The translations under genes were made by a program, and so were the position numbers. A model generated the notes under the pieces. That model did no database searches and had not been told where the DNA came from. It saw only the letters and a list, made by a program, of their open reading frames with translations. Of a DNA stretch of 64,000 nt, positions 52,253-61,146 are shown piece by piece. The DNA comes from Azoarcus sp. CIB (GTDB lineage: Bacteria > Pseudomonadota > Gammaproteobacteria > Burkholderiales > Rhodocyclaceae): NCBI RefSeq assembly GCF_001190925.1, contig NZ_CP011072.1, forward strand, positions 1,612,001 to 1,676,000, written 5' to 3'. Positions within the stretch are counted from its first letter, which is position 1. Every line of letters begins with the position of its first letter.

Positions 52253-53422
52253 GTGGAAGCAACCAAGGGGCCGTCGGCCCTGATGCAGTCGAATTTCGAT
52301 CTGGCCGAATACGACCGGATCGTCAGTGCCTTGTACGACGCGGCGCTCGACACCAAGTCGTGGGCGCCGGCGCTGGAGCACCTGCAGCACGTCTTCGCGG
52401 CGAACTACGTGACCCTCATCCTGCGCACGCCGGAACAGTCGGATACGGGTTTGATGATCGCGGTGGGCGATGTGGAGGGGGGCGGCCGGGTCACGTACAT
52501 GAGCTATCCCCAGACCACCACCCCCTTCGTCAACCAGCCCGCTGACAAGGTCTTCACGGTCGAAGACCTGATGACCGAGAGCGAGTGGCGGCGTTCTTCC
52601 TACTACCAGCACTGGTGCGCCGGCCACGGCGTCTTTCACGTCATGGGCGTCGATATCGCCACGCCCGGTGCCGGCAAGCTGCGGTTCAGGATCACACGGC
52701 CCGAGGATTCACCGAAGTTCTCCGCCGAGGATCGCGCACGCTGCGACGCGCTGTTGCCGCACCTGCGGCGCGCCCTGCAGATCCACAACCAGCTCGACCG
52801 CAGCGAATCGCTCGGCGCGATGTACGCGCAGGCGATCAGTCGTCTGTCGATCGCGACCGTCGTGCTCGACGAGAGCGGGAAGGTGCTTGACCAGAACCTG
52901 ATCGCGAAGGAGATCCTTGCGACCGGCGACGGGCTCAAGGTCGTCGGGGGGCGGCTCGAGGCGTCGTATCCGACTGACAACCGCGAGCTGCAGCGGCTCG
53001 TGCGCAACGCCTTCGCGCGTTATGGTAGCGGCAATGTCGCGGTGGCCGAGGCGATGTCGGTCTCACGGCCGTCGGGGCTGGTGAGCCTGGGTGTCGTCGT
53101 GGAGGTGGTCCCGTCGAGCGAGTGGGCCGAAGGCAAGGGGCAGCCGGCCGCCGTAGTCTATATCCGCGATGCGGCCGGCAAGTCGCTCGCGAGCAGCGCA
53201 GTCGCCAAACAGCTGTTCAACCTGACGCCCGCCGAAACCGCGCTCGCGCTCGAACTCACCAACGGCCTGTCGCTCGAGGAGGCCGCGGAAGCCCTCGGCA
53301 TCCGGCGCAATACCGCGCGCGCCCACCTGCGCTCGATCTTCTCCAAGACGGGTGTGCGGCGGCAGACCGAGCTTGTGCGCATCATGCTCAACAGCGTCGC
53401 GGCGCTCAGCAAGAACGGTTGA
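52253..53422 (+). CDS. LuxR-type transcriptional regulator
   Basis: A 389-residue regulator. GTG 52253 is preceded by GAAGGAGAG. The C-terminal HTH (LTPAETALALELTNGLSLEE, then LGIRRNTARAHLRSIFSKTG) is of the LuxR/FixJ type; the N-terminal part has no receiver domain and probably senses a ligand. Steroid degraders such as Comamonas have a LuxR-type activator (TeiR) of similar length and layout. It is a good candidate for control of this island, perhaps through the CATCGTCC sites; this is inference. Follows etfA by 129 bases. Confidence 0.85.
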   Translation: MEATKGPSALMQSNFDLAEYDRIVSALYDAALDTKSWAPALEHLQHVFAANYVTLILRTPEQSDTGLMIAVGDVEGGGRVTYMSYPQTTTPFVNQPADKVFTVEDLMTESEWRRSSYYQHWCAGHGVFHVMGVDIATPGAGKLRFRITRPEDSPKFSAEDRARCDALLPHLRRALQIHNQLDRSESLGAMYAQAISRLSIATVVLDESGKVLDQNLIAKEILATGDGLKVVGGRLEASYPTDNRELQRLVRNAFARYGSGNVAVAEAMSVSRPSGLVSLGVVVEVVPSSEWAEGKGQPAAVVYIRDAAGKSLASSAVAKQLFNLTPAETALALELTNGLSLEEAAEALGIRRNTARAHLRSIFSKTGVRRQTELVRIMLNSVAALSKNG

Positions 53423-53659
53423 ATCCTGCGCGCCGTGCCTGCGGCGCGCTCTTCGTCGAGGTCCGTCGCCGCTGTGTGCGGGGCCCTGTGACGCTATCGC
53501 TCGTTCCAGCGGGCCGGCTGTAGAGATTCCATTGGCATATAGCGCAGGCAGGCGTCCGAGCGAGCCCCGAAAACCGCACGACATGATCTATATGGACGAT
53601 GCGGCGCTGCGGCAAACACTGGAATATCCCATACAACACAGTCGGTCAATGAGGAATCC

Positions 53660-54514
53660 ATGCACAAAGTCGCATTCGTGACGGGGGCGAGTCGCGGAAT
53701 CGGGCGCGAGACGGCGATGGCTTTCGCCCGCGCCGGTTTCGATGTCGCAATCAGTGCACGCACCATGGAAGAGGGCGAAACGCACGAGCACGCCCTGCAG
53801 ACAGCCGACGGCCGCCCCTTGCCGGGAAGCCTCGCGGAGACCGCTGCCGCCATCCGCGACCTGGGGCGGAAGGCGCTGGCGATCCGCATGGATCTGCTCG
53901 ACGACGCCTCGGTGCGGGCCGCGGGCGAGGCCGTGTTGCGCGAATTCGGCCGCATCGACGTGCTTGTGAACAATGCCGTGTATCAGGGCGGCGACCTCAA
54001 TCTTCCCTTTCTCGACCTGGAGTCGGCCACGCTGCAGCGCGTGTTCCAGGGCTACGTGATGGCGCCCTTCCTGCTCACGCGCACCCTGTTGCCGGCGATG
54101 CTCGCGCAGGGCGAGGGCGTCGTGATCAACATCACCTCCGGCGCCGGCGAAAGCGATCCTCCCGTTGCCGCAGGGAAGGGCGGCTGGGGTTACGCCTACG
54201 GCGCCGGCAAGGCTGCGGTGTCGCGACTGTCGGGGATCCTCTCGGTCGAACTGGGCGAACGGGGAATCCGTGCCTTCACGGTCAATCCGGGTGTGGTGAC
54301 GACCGACGCACTGAAGGCGACGATCGGCGAGAAGGGCGTGATCGCGCTGCGCAACGGATCGGCGCCGCCCGAGGTCCCGGCGGCTGTGCTGCTCTGGCTG
54401 GCCACGGCACCGGAGGCGGTGCGATTCCAGAAGCGCACCATCAATGCCCAGCCGTTCGCGCTCGAGCACGGCATCGTGGCGGACTGGCGTCAGGCAGGGC
54501 CGAAAGAGGCCTGA
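53660..54514 (+). CDS. SDR-family oxidoreductase
   Basis: A 284-residue short-chain dehydrogenase: cofactor loop VTGASRGIG, NNAVYQGG after strand 4, Ser in NITSGAGESD and YGAGKAAVSRL with Tyr and Lys. The loop around residues 40-58 (MEEGETHEHALQTADGRPLP) is longer than usual. Arg in the loop (GASRG) and a basic residue after strand 2 (ISARTM) suggest NADP preference. A GAGGAA site precedes the ATG. It lies 43 bases before ETF-QO. Confidence 0.9.
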   Translation: MHKVAFVTGASRGIGRETAMAFARAGFDVAISARTMEEGETHEHALQTADGRPLPGSLAETAAAIRDLGRKALAIRMDLLDDASVRAAGEAVLREFGRIDVLVNNAVYQGGDLNLPFLDLESATLQRVFQGYVMAPFLLTRTLLPAMLAQGEGVVINITSGAGESDPPVAAGKGGWGYAYGAGKAAVSRLSGILSVELGERGIRAFTVNPGVVTTDALKATIGEKGVIALRNGSAPPEVPAAVLLWLATAPEAVRFQKRTINAQPFALEHGIVADWRQAGPKEA

Positions 54515-54557
54515 CCGGCCACCTCGTAATGATGCTTTGAATCGGAATGACGAAGCG

Positions 54558-56201
54558 ATGAGCAATGAACGCGAATCGATGGAATTCGACGTCCTGATCG
54601 TCGGCGGCGGCCCTGCGGGCATGGCCGCGGCGATCAGGCTCAAGCAGTTGGCCAACGAAAAGGGCACGGAACTGGCGGTGTGCCTGATCGAGAAGGCGGC
54701 CGAGATCGGCGCGCACATCCTCTCCGGCGCGGTGATGGATCCGCGCGCGCTCAACGAGCTGATCCCCGACTGGAAGGAACAGGGCGCTCCGCTCAACACC
54801 GAGGTCACGGAAGATCGCGTGCTGTTTCTCAATGAGACGGGCGGTCGCAAGGTCCCGAACGGTCTGCTGCCGGATTGTTTCCTGAACCACGGCAACTGCA
54901 TCGTGCGCCTGGGCAACGTCGCCAAGTGGCTCGGCGAGCAGGCCGAAGCACTGGGCGTCGAGGTCTATCCGGGTTTTGCGGGGGCCGAGATCCTGTTCGA
55001 CGAGACGGGCGCTGTGAAGGGTGTCGCGACCGGCGACATGGGCGTCACGCGCGAAGGCGAACAAGGTCCGGCCTATCAGCCGGGCATGGAGCTGCACGCG
55101 AAATACACGCTGTTTGCCGAAGGCTGCCGCGGGCATCTGGGCAAGCAGCTCGAAACTAAGTTCAACCTCCGGAACGGCGTCGATCCGCAAACCTACGGCA
55201 TCGGTCTGAAGGAGCTGTGGGAAGTGCCGGCGGAACGTCATGAGCCGGGCGTGGTCGTGCACACCACCGGCTGGCCTCTGCCCTCGGACACCTACGGCGG
55301 CGGCTTCGTCTATCACCTCGAGGACAACCTCGTGGCGATCGGCTACGTGGTGGGACTCAACTACACGAACCCGCATCTCTCCCCGTTCGAGGAGTTCCAG
55401 CGCTACAAGACGCACCCCGAGATCCGCAAGTATCTCGAAGGGGGCAAGCGTCTCGCCTACGGCGCGCGTGCGATCGCCGCGGGCGGCCTGCAGAGCCAGC
55501 CCAAGCTGGTGTTCCCGGGCGGCGCGCTCATCGGTGACGACGCGGGCTTCCTCAACGCCGCCCGTATCAAGGGCAGCCACGCCGCGATCAAGAGCGGCAT
55601 GCTGGCCGCGGAAGCCGCGTTCGAAGCCCTCGCGGCAGAACGCCAGCGCGACGAGCTCTCGGCCTTCCCGGAAGCTTTCAAGAACAGCTGGCTGTTTGAT
55701 GAGCTGCACAAGACGCGCAACTTCAAGCCCTACATGAAGAAGGGCCTGTGGATGGGCTCCTTGCTCTTCGGCTTCGACCAGAAGGTGCTCAAAGGCAAGG
55801 CGCCGTGGACGCTGCACAACAGCGCCGACCACGACAAGCTCAAGCTCGCCGCCGAGTGCCCGAAGATCGACTACCCGAAGCCCGACGGCGTGCTGACCTT
55901 CGACCGTCTCTCCTCGGTGTTCCTGTCGAACACGAACCACGAGGAAGACCAGCCCTGCCACCTGCAGCTGAAGGATGCGTCGGTAGCGATCGCGGTGAAC
56001 CTCGCGAAGTACGACGCCCCCGAGCAGCGCTACTGCCCGGCGGGCGTGTACGAGATCGTGCGCGAGGAGTCCGGTCCGCGCCTGCAGATCAATGCGCAGA
56101 ACTGTGTGCACTGCAAGACCTGCGACATCAAGGATCCGACGCAGAACATCAACTGGGTCGTGCCGCAGGGCGGTGAAGGGCCGATTTACCAGGGAATGTA
56201 G
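54558..56201 (+). CDS. Electron transfer flavoprotein-ubiquinone oxidoreductase
   Basis: A 547-residue ETF-QO. The N-terminal FAD motif VLIVGGGPAGMAAAIRLKQ, HILSGAVMDPRALNELIPDW, the membrane-associated helix region and a C-terminal [4Fe-4S] domain with Cys in RYCPAGVYEI and NCVHCKTCDIKDPTQNINW are all present. ATG 54558 was chosen because family homology begins a few residues later; a longer frame upstream is non-homologous. It would pass electrons from the ETF pair to ubiquinone and thus link the island to respiration. Confidence 0.95.
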   Translation: MSNERESMEFDVLIVGGGPAGMAAAIRLKQLANEKGTELAVCLIEKAAEIGAHILSGAVMDPRALNELIPDWKEQGAPLNTEVTEDRVLFLNETGGRKVPNGLLPDCFLNHGNCIVRLGNVAKWLGEQAEALGVEVYPGFAGAEILFDETGAVKGVATGDMGVTREGEQGPAYQPGMELHAKYTLFAEGCRGHLGKQLETKFNLRNGVDPQTYGIGLKELWEVPAERHEPGVVVHTTGWPLPSDTYGGGFVYHLEDNLVAIGYVVGLNYTNPHLSPFEEFQRYKTHPEIRKYLEGGKRLAYGARAIAAGGLQSQPKLVFPGGALIGDDAGFLNAARIKGSHAAIKSGMLAAEAAFEALAAERQRDELSAFPEAFKNSWLFDELHKTRNFKPYMKKGLWMGSLLFGFDQKVLKGKAPWTLHNSADHDKLKLAAECPKIDYPKPDGVLTFDRLSSVFLSNTNHEEDQPCHLQLKDASVAIAVNLAKYDAPEQRYCPAGVYEIVREESGPRLQINAQNCVHCKTCDIKDPTQNINWVVPQGGEGPIYQGM

Positions 56202-56359
56202 CCCCGGCAGATTTTTCCGGAGGTGTCGCATCAAACGCTTTTGGGTTCTACGCTCTCCTCCTCTCCCTCTTGCGTGACACCTTCGTTTTTTACATACGGC
56301 GACGTCGGCAACGCCCTTGGGCTTTGCCGGCGCGTTCGCCCAAGGATTGCGACGCTTCC
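56202..56359. other. Convergent gap with hairpin
   Basis: Between two convergent genes. CCTTGGGC near 56316 pairs with GCCCAAGG near 56338, a possible shared transcription stop without T-run. Confidence 0.4.
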
Positions 56360-57499
56360 TTAGCGCGGAGCGGCGAGCACCTGTTCGGCGAAATGCTCGT
56401 CGATCTGGGCGCCCTTCGCGAGGAGCTGGCGGTACTTCACGAAGTCGACCGTGTCCTTGCCGGTCAGCTTCCGCGACTCGAACGCGTTGAAACCCAGCCA
56501 GGCCTCGTTGTTCATGTTCGCGGCGAGCCAGTGCCGTTGTGCCGCCTTCTGCTGATCCCAGAAGAATTTCTTCTTGCCGCGGATCGCGTCGATGGAGTTC
56601 ATCAGGCAGTTGGGGAAGAGGTTCGTGAAGCGCCAGATCAAGGCGTTCACTTCCTTGTCGAGCCGCTCGAAATCCACATCGCATTGGGCGATCAGGGCTT
56701 CGGCCTCCTTGAGCGCATCCCCCTGGACCATCTCGCCGTACACGATCTGCCCCAGTTCGGACCAGGTATCGGTGCGCACCTTCGGATTAGGGATCCACTC
56801 GCCGTTCTTCTTCAGCACCGGCAGGACCTTCGAGATCATGCCCTTGTACTTCATCTTGTAGGCGCTCCACAGCTCGCACGAGACGCAGTTGTAGATCGCG
56901 TCCTCCATCGACAGGAACCAAGGCAGGAAATCGGTCGAGCCGCCCACTGGCGCGCTCCCGTGCTTCGGGCCGGCCTGTCCATACACGGCCATGTCCGACG
57001 AGATCGTGATGTCGGTCGCCATCCCGATCTCCTGGCCGCCCGCCACGCGCATGCCGTTCACGCGGCAGATCACGGGCTTCTTGCAGTTGAGGATGCCGTC
57101 CACCATGCCGATGAAGAGATCGATGTAGTCGCCGTATTCCTGCGGTCGCCGCGAGTAGTAGGACGCGTATTCGGCCGTGTTGCCGCCGCTGCACCACGCC
57201 TTGTCGCCGACTGCCGTGAACACGGCCGCGACGACGCTGCGGTCCGACGACGCTTTCTGGAAGGCTTCGATGACGCCTTTCACCATCTCCGTCGTGTAGG
57301 AGTTGTATTGCGCCGGGTTGTTCAGCGTGATCCAAGCGGAGTAGAGGTCTTCGACCGGCTTGCCGGCCGGGTCGAGGACCGGGCGCTTCTCGTAGATCAC
57401 GGACGGCGCGGACGCGCCTACGTGTTGGTTCTCCATCAGGGCGTGATTCTTCAGCTCGTTGTCGCGTTTCAGAAAGTCCAGGCTCACGTCGGTCTCCAT
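56360..57499 (-). CDS. BamA-type 6-oxocyclohex-1-ene-1-carbonyl-CoA hydrolase
   Basis: A 379-residue crotonase-superfamily protein. Matching family sequence includes NELKNHALMENQHVG, YSAWITLNNPAQYNSYTTEM, DKAWCSGGNTAEYASYYSRRP, CRVNGMRVAGGQEIGMATDI and AVYGQAGPKHGSAPVGGSTD. This enzyme hydrolytically opens the ring in the anaerobic benzoyl-CoA pathway (BamA/Oah). No benzoyl-CoA reductase, dienoyl-CoA hydratase or dehydrogenase partner is present in the window, so it stands alone or serves a related alicyclic CoA ester. Start chosen at METDVSLDFLKR; a start 18 codons earlier is also open. Confidence 0.88.
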   Translation of the reverse strand: METDVSLDFLKRDNELKNHALMENQHVGASAPSVIYEKRPVLDPAGKPVEDLYSAWITLNNPAQYNSYTTEMVKGVIEAFQKASSDRSVVAAVFTAVGDKAWCSGGNTAEYASYYSRRPQEYGDYIDLFIGMVDGILNCKKPVICRVNGMRVAGGQEIGMATDITISSDMAVYGQAGPKHGSAPVGGSTDFLPWFLSMEDAIYNCVSCELWSAYKMKYKGMISKVLPVLKKNGEWIPNPKVRTDTWSELGQIVYGEMVQGDALKEAEALIAQCDVDFERLDKEVNALIWRFTNLFPNCLMNSIDAIRGKKKFFWDQQKAAQRHWLAANMNNEAWLGFNAFESRKLTGKDTVDFVKYRQLLAKGAQIDEHFAEQVLAAPR

Positions 57500-57951
57500 G
57501 TATTGAGTGTGCCGGAAGGATTTCCGGCAACACGTTGCAGTGATGTTTATCAAACAATCGGATTTCTATCTTTGAGCACGCCCTGACCGTACAGGCGCGA
57601 CTCAGCGCGCGAATCACCGATTTCGGTGATGCGGTCACGTGGGGGATGGGATAGCCGGGGAGGGGAATGGGCCGCAAGGCGTGTGCAGGCGCGCCTTTCC
57701 ATAGTTCATTTTAGTGATGTCGCGCCATTGGCGAGGTGCGAGCATCCCCCTGCCTCCGCTAATCCATGTGGACGGGCACTTCCACGCGCGGTCCCGCGCT
57801 CGATACGAATAACAGGCGTCGTCCGCCCCCGAACGGGGACGGCGGACCAGGCGCCCCACCTGCGGCGGCAGGCAGCCATGCCGTGCCGCTCTTGTGCCGC
57901 GCTTGCCGGAGGAGGCAAGCGCGGCGAGTTCCACATCGTGAGGGAGACAGG
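57500..57951. other. Divergent regulatory region
   Basis: About 450 bases between the BamA-type gene (minus) and the DUF1302 gene (plus), with no supported gene. It must hold promoters for both sides and contains the palindrome at 57613-57630. Confidence 0.5.
57613..57630. promoter_or_regulatory. Palindrome ATCACCGA-TT-TCGGTGAT
   Basis: An 8-bp perfect inverted repeat around TT, 114 bases upstream of the BamA-type start and 339 bases upstream of the DUF1302 start. The form fits a dimeric repressor site; the regulator is unknown. Confidence 0.45.
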
Positions 57952-59625
57952 ATGTTCAAGAAGAAGATAACGGGGCAGGCGGACGGGCTCGCGACACGCG
58001 CGAAGCCGCTCGCCTTGGGTATTTCGCAGGTATTGCTGGCACTGGCGAGCGGGAGTGCGCTGGCGGCGCCAACAGTCCAACTCGGGCCGGACACGACGCT
58101 GGACTATTCACTGACGCTGTCCTACACCGCGTCGACGAGGACGGAGAAGGCGGCCCGTGAATACCTGAACGACCTCAACAGTGACGACGGGACGAGGAAT
58201 TTCAAGCGCGGCTCGCTGTTCACGAATCGCGCGAATGCGCTGGCCGAAATCCGGCTCAAGCACGACAACGTCGGTGCGATGCTGCGCGCAAGTAGCTTCT
58301 ACGACTGGGCCTACCGCTCCGGCAACGACAACGATTCGCCGCTGACGGTGAACAAGACCGGCGACCACGACGAGTTCACCAGCCGCACACGGCAGCTGAG
58401 CGGTCGCAATTCGCGCGTCCTTGACGCCTTCGCGTACGGCAACTGGATGCTGGGCGAGGAGCAGTTCTTGTCGCTGAAGGCCGGCCGGCACGTGCTGGCG
58501 TGGGGCGAGAGCCTGTTCTGGCCTAACATCAGCCAGGGGCAGTCGCCGCTGGATGCGACGAAGTTCAACGTGCCCGGCACGGAAGCGAAGGAGGGCTACC
58601 TGCCGGTCGGCCAGGTGTCGGCCTCCTTCACGGTGAATCCGTGGCTGACTCTGGCGGGCTACTACCAGTACAAGTGGGAAGAGACCCAGCTCAATCCGGT
58701 GGGCGATTACTTCGGCAGCGATTATTTCGGGCCGGGCGCCCAGTTCTTCCGCCTCGCACCCGGCGCGATCGGCTCGCTGCCGGACCACACCTTCCGGGTC
58801 GCCAATTTTGCCGGCGAGATCAAGCCGCGTGACACCGGCCAGTGGGGTCTGGGCTCGCGCTTCCGTCTCGGCGACACGACCGAAGTCGGCCTGTACCACT
58901 ACCGCTATCACGACCGCATCGGGGCGATGTTCTTCGACTTCACCGGCTCGACGCAATATTCGTCATTCAATCGCTTCGGCCGCAAGGCGTCGCCAGCGAG
59001 CGCGCCGTACTTCAAACTCGCCTACTTCGACGATATCAAGCTCACCGGCGTGAGCCTCAGCACGAAGTTCGGCGATGCCGTGCAGGTTGGCGCAGACCTT
59101 AGCTACCGCGACGGCACGCCGGTGTATCTGTCCAATGGCGCGCCTGCCCGCGGGCAGGTCACGCAGGGCAACCTAAACTTCCTCTACATCCTCGGGCCGT
59201 CGAAGATCGCGCACCAGACGACGCTGATGGGCGAGGTCGTGCATCAACGCATCGAAGGCGTGGACAAGCTGACGATCAGCGGCGGCCTGCCGGGCCAGAA
59301 CGGGACGTTCAAGGACTTTACCTACGACACGCAGACCAAGAGCTCAACGCTGTTGGGCCTCGGGGCGATCTTCGACTATCCCAACGTGTTCGATGGCTGG
59401 GACCTGTCGACGAAGGCGATCTGGACGCAGAACGTGGATGGCAGCCCGCTGTCGGGCATGGGCAAGGACGACCGCCGCCTGACGCTGGGCGCCGATTTCA
59501 AGCGCTTGGGCAACTTCACGGTCGGGCTGACTTACGTCGCCTTCCTTGGCTCACCGGACCTCGCCAACGGCCGCACGATGACCGATCGCGACTACGTGTC
59601 GCTCAGCGCGAAATACACCTTCTGA
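57952..59625 (+). CDS. DUF1302 outer-membrane-type protein
   Basis: A 557-residue protein. A signal peptide is predicted: basic N-terminus then ALGISQVLLALASGSALAAP, cleavage after ALA. The mature part begins TVQLGPDTTLDYSLTLSYT and is Gly/aromatic-rich with alternating beta-strand pattern and final KYTF, as in outer-membrane beta barrels. DUF1302 proteins pair with DUF1329 proteins, as here (28 bases apart), in clusters for steroids, alkanes and polycyclic aromatics. A role in uptake or handling of a hydrophobic substrate is inferred. AGGGAG precedes ATG 57952. Confidence 0.9.
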   Translation: MFKKKITGQADGLATRAKPLALGISQVLLALASGSALAAPTVQLGPDTTLDYSLTLSYTASTRTEKAAREYLNDLNSDDGTRNFKRGSLFTNRANALAEIRLKHDNVGAMLRASSFYDWAYRSGNDNDSPLTVNKTGDHDEFTSRTRQLSGRNSRVLDAFAYGNWMLGEEQFLSLKAGRHVLAWGESLFWPNISQGQSPLDATKFNVPGTEAKEGYLPVGQVSASFTVNPWLTLAGYYQYKWEETQLNPVGDYFGSDYFGPGAQFFRLAPGAIGSLPDHTFRVANFAGEIKPRDTGQWGLGSRFRLGDTTEVGLYHYRYHDRIGAMFFDFTGSTQYSSFNRFGRKASPASAPYFKLAYFDDIKLTGVSLSTKFGDAVQVGADLSYRDGTPVYLSNGAPARGQVTQGNLNFLYILGPSKIAHQTTLMGEVVHQRIEGVDKLTISGGLPGQNGTFKDFTYDTQTKSSTLLGLGAIFDYPNVFDGWDLSTKAIWTQNVDGSPLSGMGKDDRRLTLGADFKRLGNFTVGLTYVAFLGSPDLANGRTMTDRDYVSLSAKYTF

Positions 59626-59653
59626 TTACGTTCAATTCGAAAAGGATCTGTTC

Positions 59654-61030
59654 ATGAAGATGAAACTGTGCGGACTGCTGCTCACGTGTCTGGCAGCGGC
59701 CCAGATATTCCCGTCGGTGTCATTCGCGAAGGGAACACCCGACGAGATCGCCCGCCTCGGCAAGGATCTCACCTGTGTGGGCGCCGAGAAGGCCGGCAAC
59801 AAGGACAGCAGCATTCCCGAATATTCGGGCAAGTGGCTCGGCGTGCCGCCGCACGTGCCCTTCAAGGGCACCGGAAACCATCCGCTCGACGCCTATCCCG
59901 ACGAGAAGCCGCTGGTCGTGATCACCGCCGCCAACATGGAGCAGTACGCGGCGCGCTTGTCTGAAGGGCAGAAGGCGCTGTTCAAGAAGTATCCGCAGAC
60001 CTTCCGCATGCCGGTCTATCCCAGTCATCGCGATTTCCGCTTCCCGGATTCCGTGTGCCAGACCGCGAAGGAGAATGCGGCAGCGGCCGAACTGGTGAAC
60101 AACGGTGAAGGGGTGATGGGCGTGACCGGCGGGCCGATCTTCCCCTTCCCGAAGACGGGCACCGAGCTGCTGTGGAACGCGATCATTCCGTATCGCGCAT
60201 ACACTGAGGAACTGATCTCGGACAACGCGTATGTGTTGGCTGGCGGCGCCATCAACTGGGGGCGCGTGAAGTCGCGCAACCTCGGCGCGGCGAACGAGCC
60301 GGGCGTGCGCCACAAGACGGAGGGGCAGTCCTCGTACTACCTCAACGAGACGCTGCTGCCGGAGCGCGACAAGGGGGAGATCAACACCGGCATGGAGTTC
60401 TTCAACTTCGCGCAGAATCCGCGCCAGAGCTGGCGCTTCGACCCCGGCACCCGGCGCGTGCGGCAGTCGCCCGGCTATGGCTACGACATGGCCTTCCCCG
60501 GCACGGGCGGCTCGATCACCGTCGACGAGGTGCGGATCTTCAACGGTTCGCCCGAACGCTACGACTGGGCGATCCTGGGCAAGAAGGAGATCTACATCCC
60601 GTACAACGCCTACAAGGTGCATTCGCCGAACATCAAGTACTCGGAACTCGTGAAGCCGGGGCACGCCAATCCAGAGTTCATGCGCTACGAGCTGCATCGC
60701 GTGTGGGTGCTCGAAGGCAAGCTCAAGGAAGGTTACCGTCACCTGTATGGCCGGCGCGTGATGTTCATCGACGAGGACACGCTGTTCCCGATCATGGCCG
60801 ACAACTATGACGTTCGTGGCGAGCTGTGGCGGACCTCGATGCTGAACCACTTTTATGCGTACGAGATGAAGACCTGGCAGGCCGGCGTCGGCTTCTATCA
60901 TGACCTGAACGCCGGCACCTACCTCGCGTTCAACCTGATCAACGAGCAACCGGCGGCCTACAAGCTGAACGAGAACAAGATCACGCCGCAGATGTTCGGG
61001 CCAGAGGCGGCCCGTCGCATGGGGCTGTGA
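59654..61030 (+). CDS. DUF1329 periplasmic/outer-membrane lipid-binding type protein
   Basis: A 458-residue protein with signal peptide (MKMKLCGLLLTCLAAAQIFP, cleavage near SFA/KG). The DUF1329 landmarks are DEIARLGKDLTCVGAEKAG, GVTGGPIFPFPKTGTELLWN, RRVRQSPGYGYD, KKEIYIPYNAYKVHSP and RHLYGRRVMFIDEDTLFPIM. The fold is related to LolB-like lipoprotein carriers, so it may shuttle hydrophobic molecules across the periplasm. An AAGGATC site precedes the ATG. Co-transcribed with the DUF1302 gene. Confidence 0.92.
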   Translation: MKMKLCGLLLTCLAAAQIFPSVSFAKGTPDEIARLGKDLTCVGAEKAGNKDSSIPEYSGKWLGVPPHVPFKGTGNHPLDAYPDEKPLVVITAANMEQYAARLSEGQKALFKKYPQTFRMPVYPSHRDFRFPDSVCQTAKENAAAAELVNNGEGVMGVTGGPIFPFPKTGTELLWNAIIPYRAYTEELISDNAYVLAGGAINWGRVKSRNLGAANEPGVRHKTEGQSSYYLNETLLPERDKGEINTGMEFFNFAQNPRQSWRFDPGTRRVRQSPGYGYDMAFPGTGGSITVDEVRIFNGSPERYDWAILGKKEIYIPYNAYKVHSPNIKYSELVKPGHANPEFMRYELHRVWVLEGKLKEGYRHLYGRRVMFIDEDTLFPIMADNYDVRGELWRTSMLNHFYAYEMKTWQAGVGFYHDLNAGTYLAFNLINEQPAAYKLNENKITPQMFGPEAARRMGL

Positions 61031-61146
61031 GCTGTTCCGCACCGCGTGCGGGCCATCCGGGGCGTGATGCCCCGGACACGGCCCGCCGCGTTGTTTCGCT
61101 GTTCATGCGGCAGCCCGGCTGCCGCCGCAACGATGGGGGAAATGCG

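Noticed and set aside
54441-56684. 747-codon minus-strand frame opposite ETF-QO
   Set aside because: A long antisense frame caused by high GC at third positions; it is Arg/Val/His-rich with no homology, while the plus strand has a clear ETF-QO.
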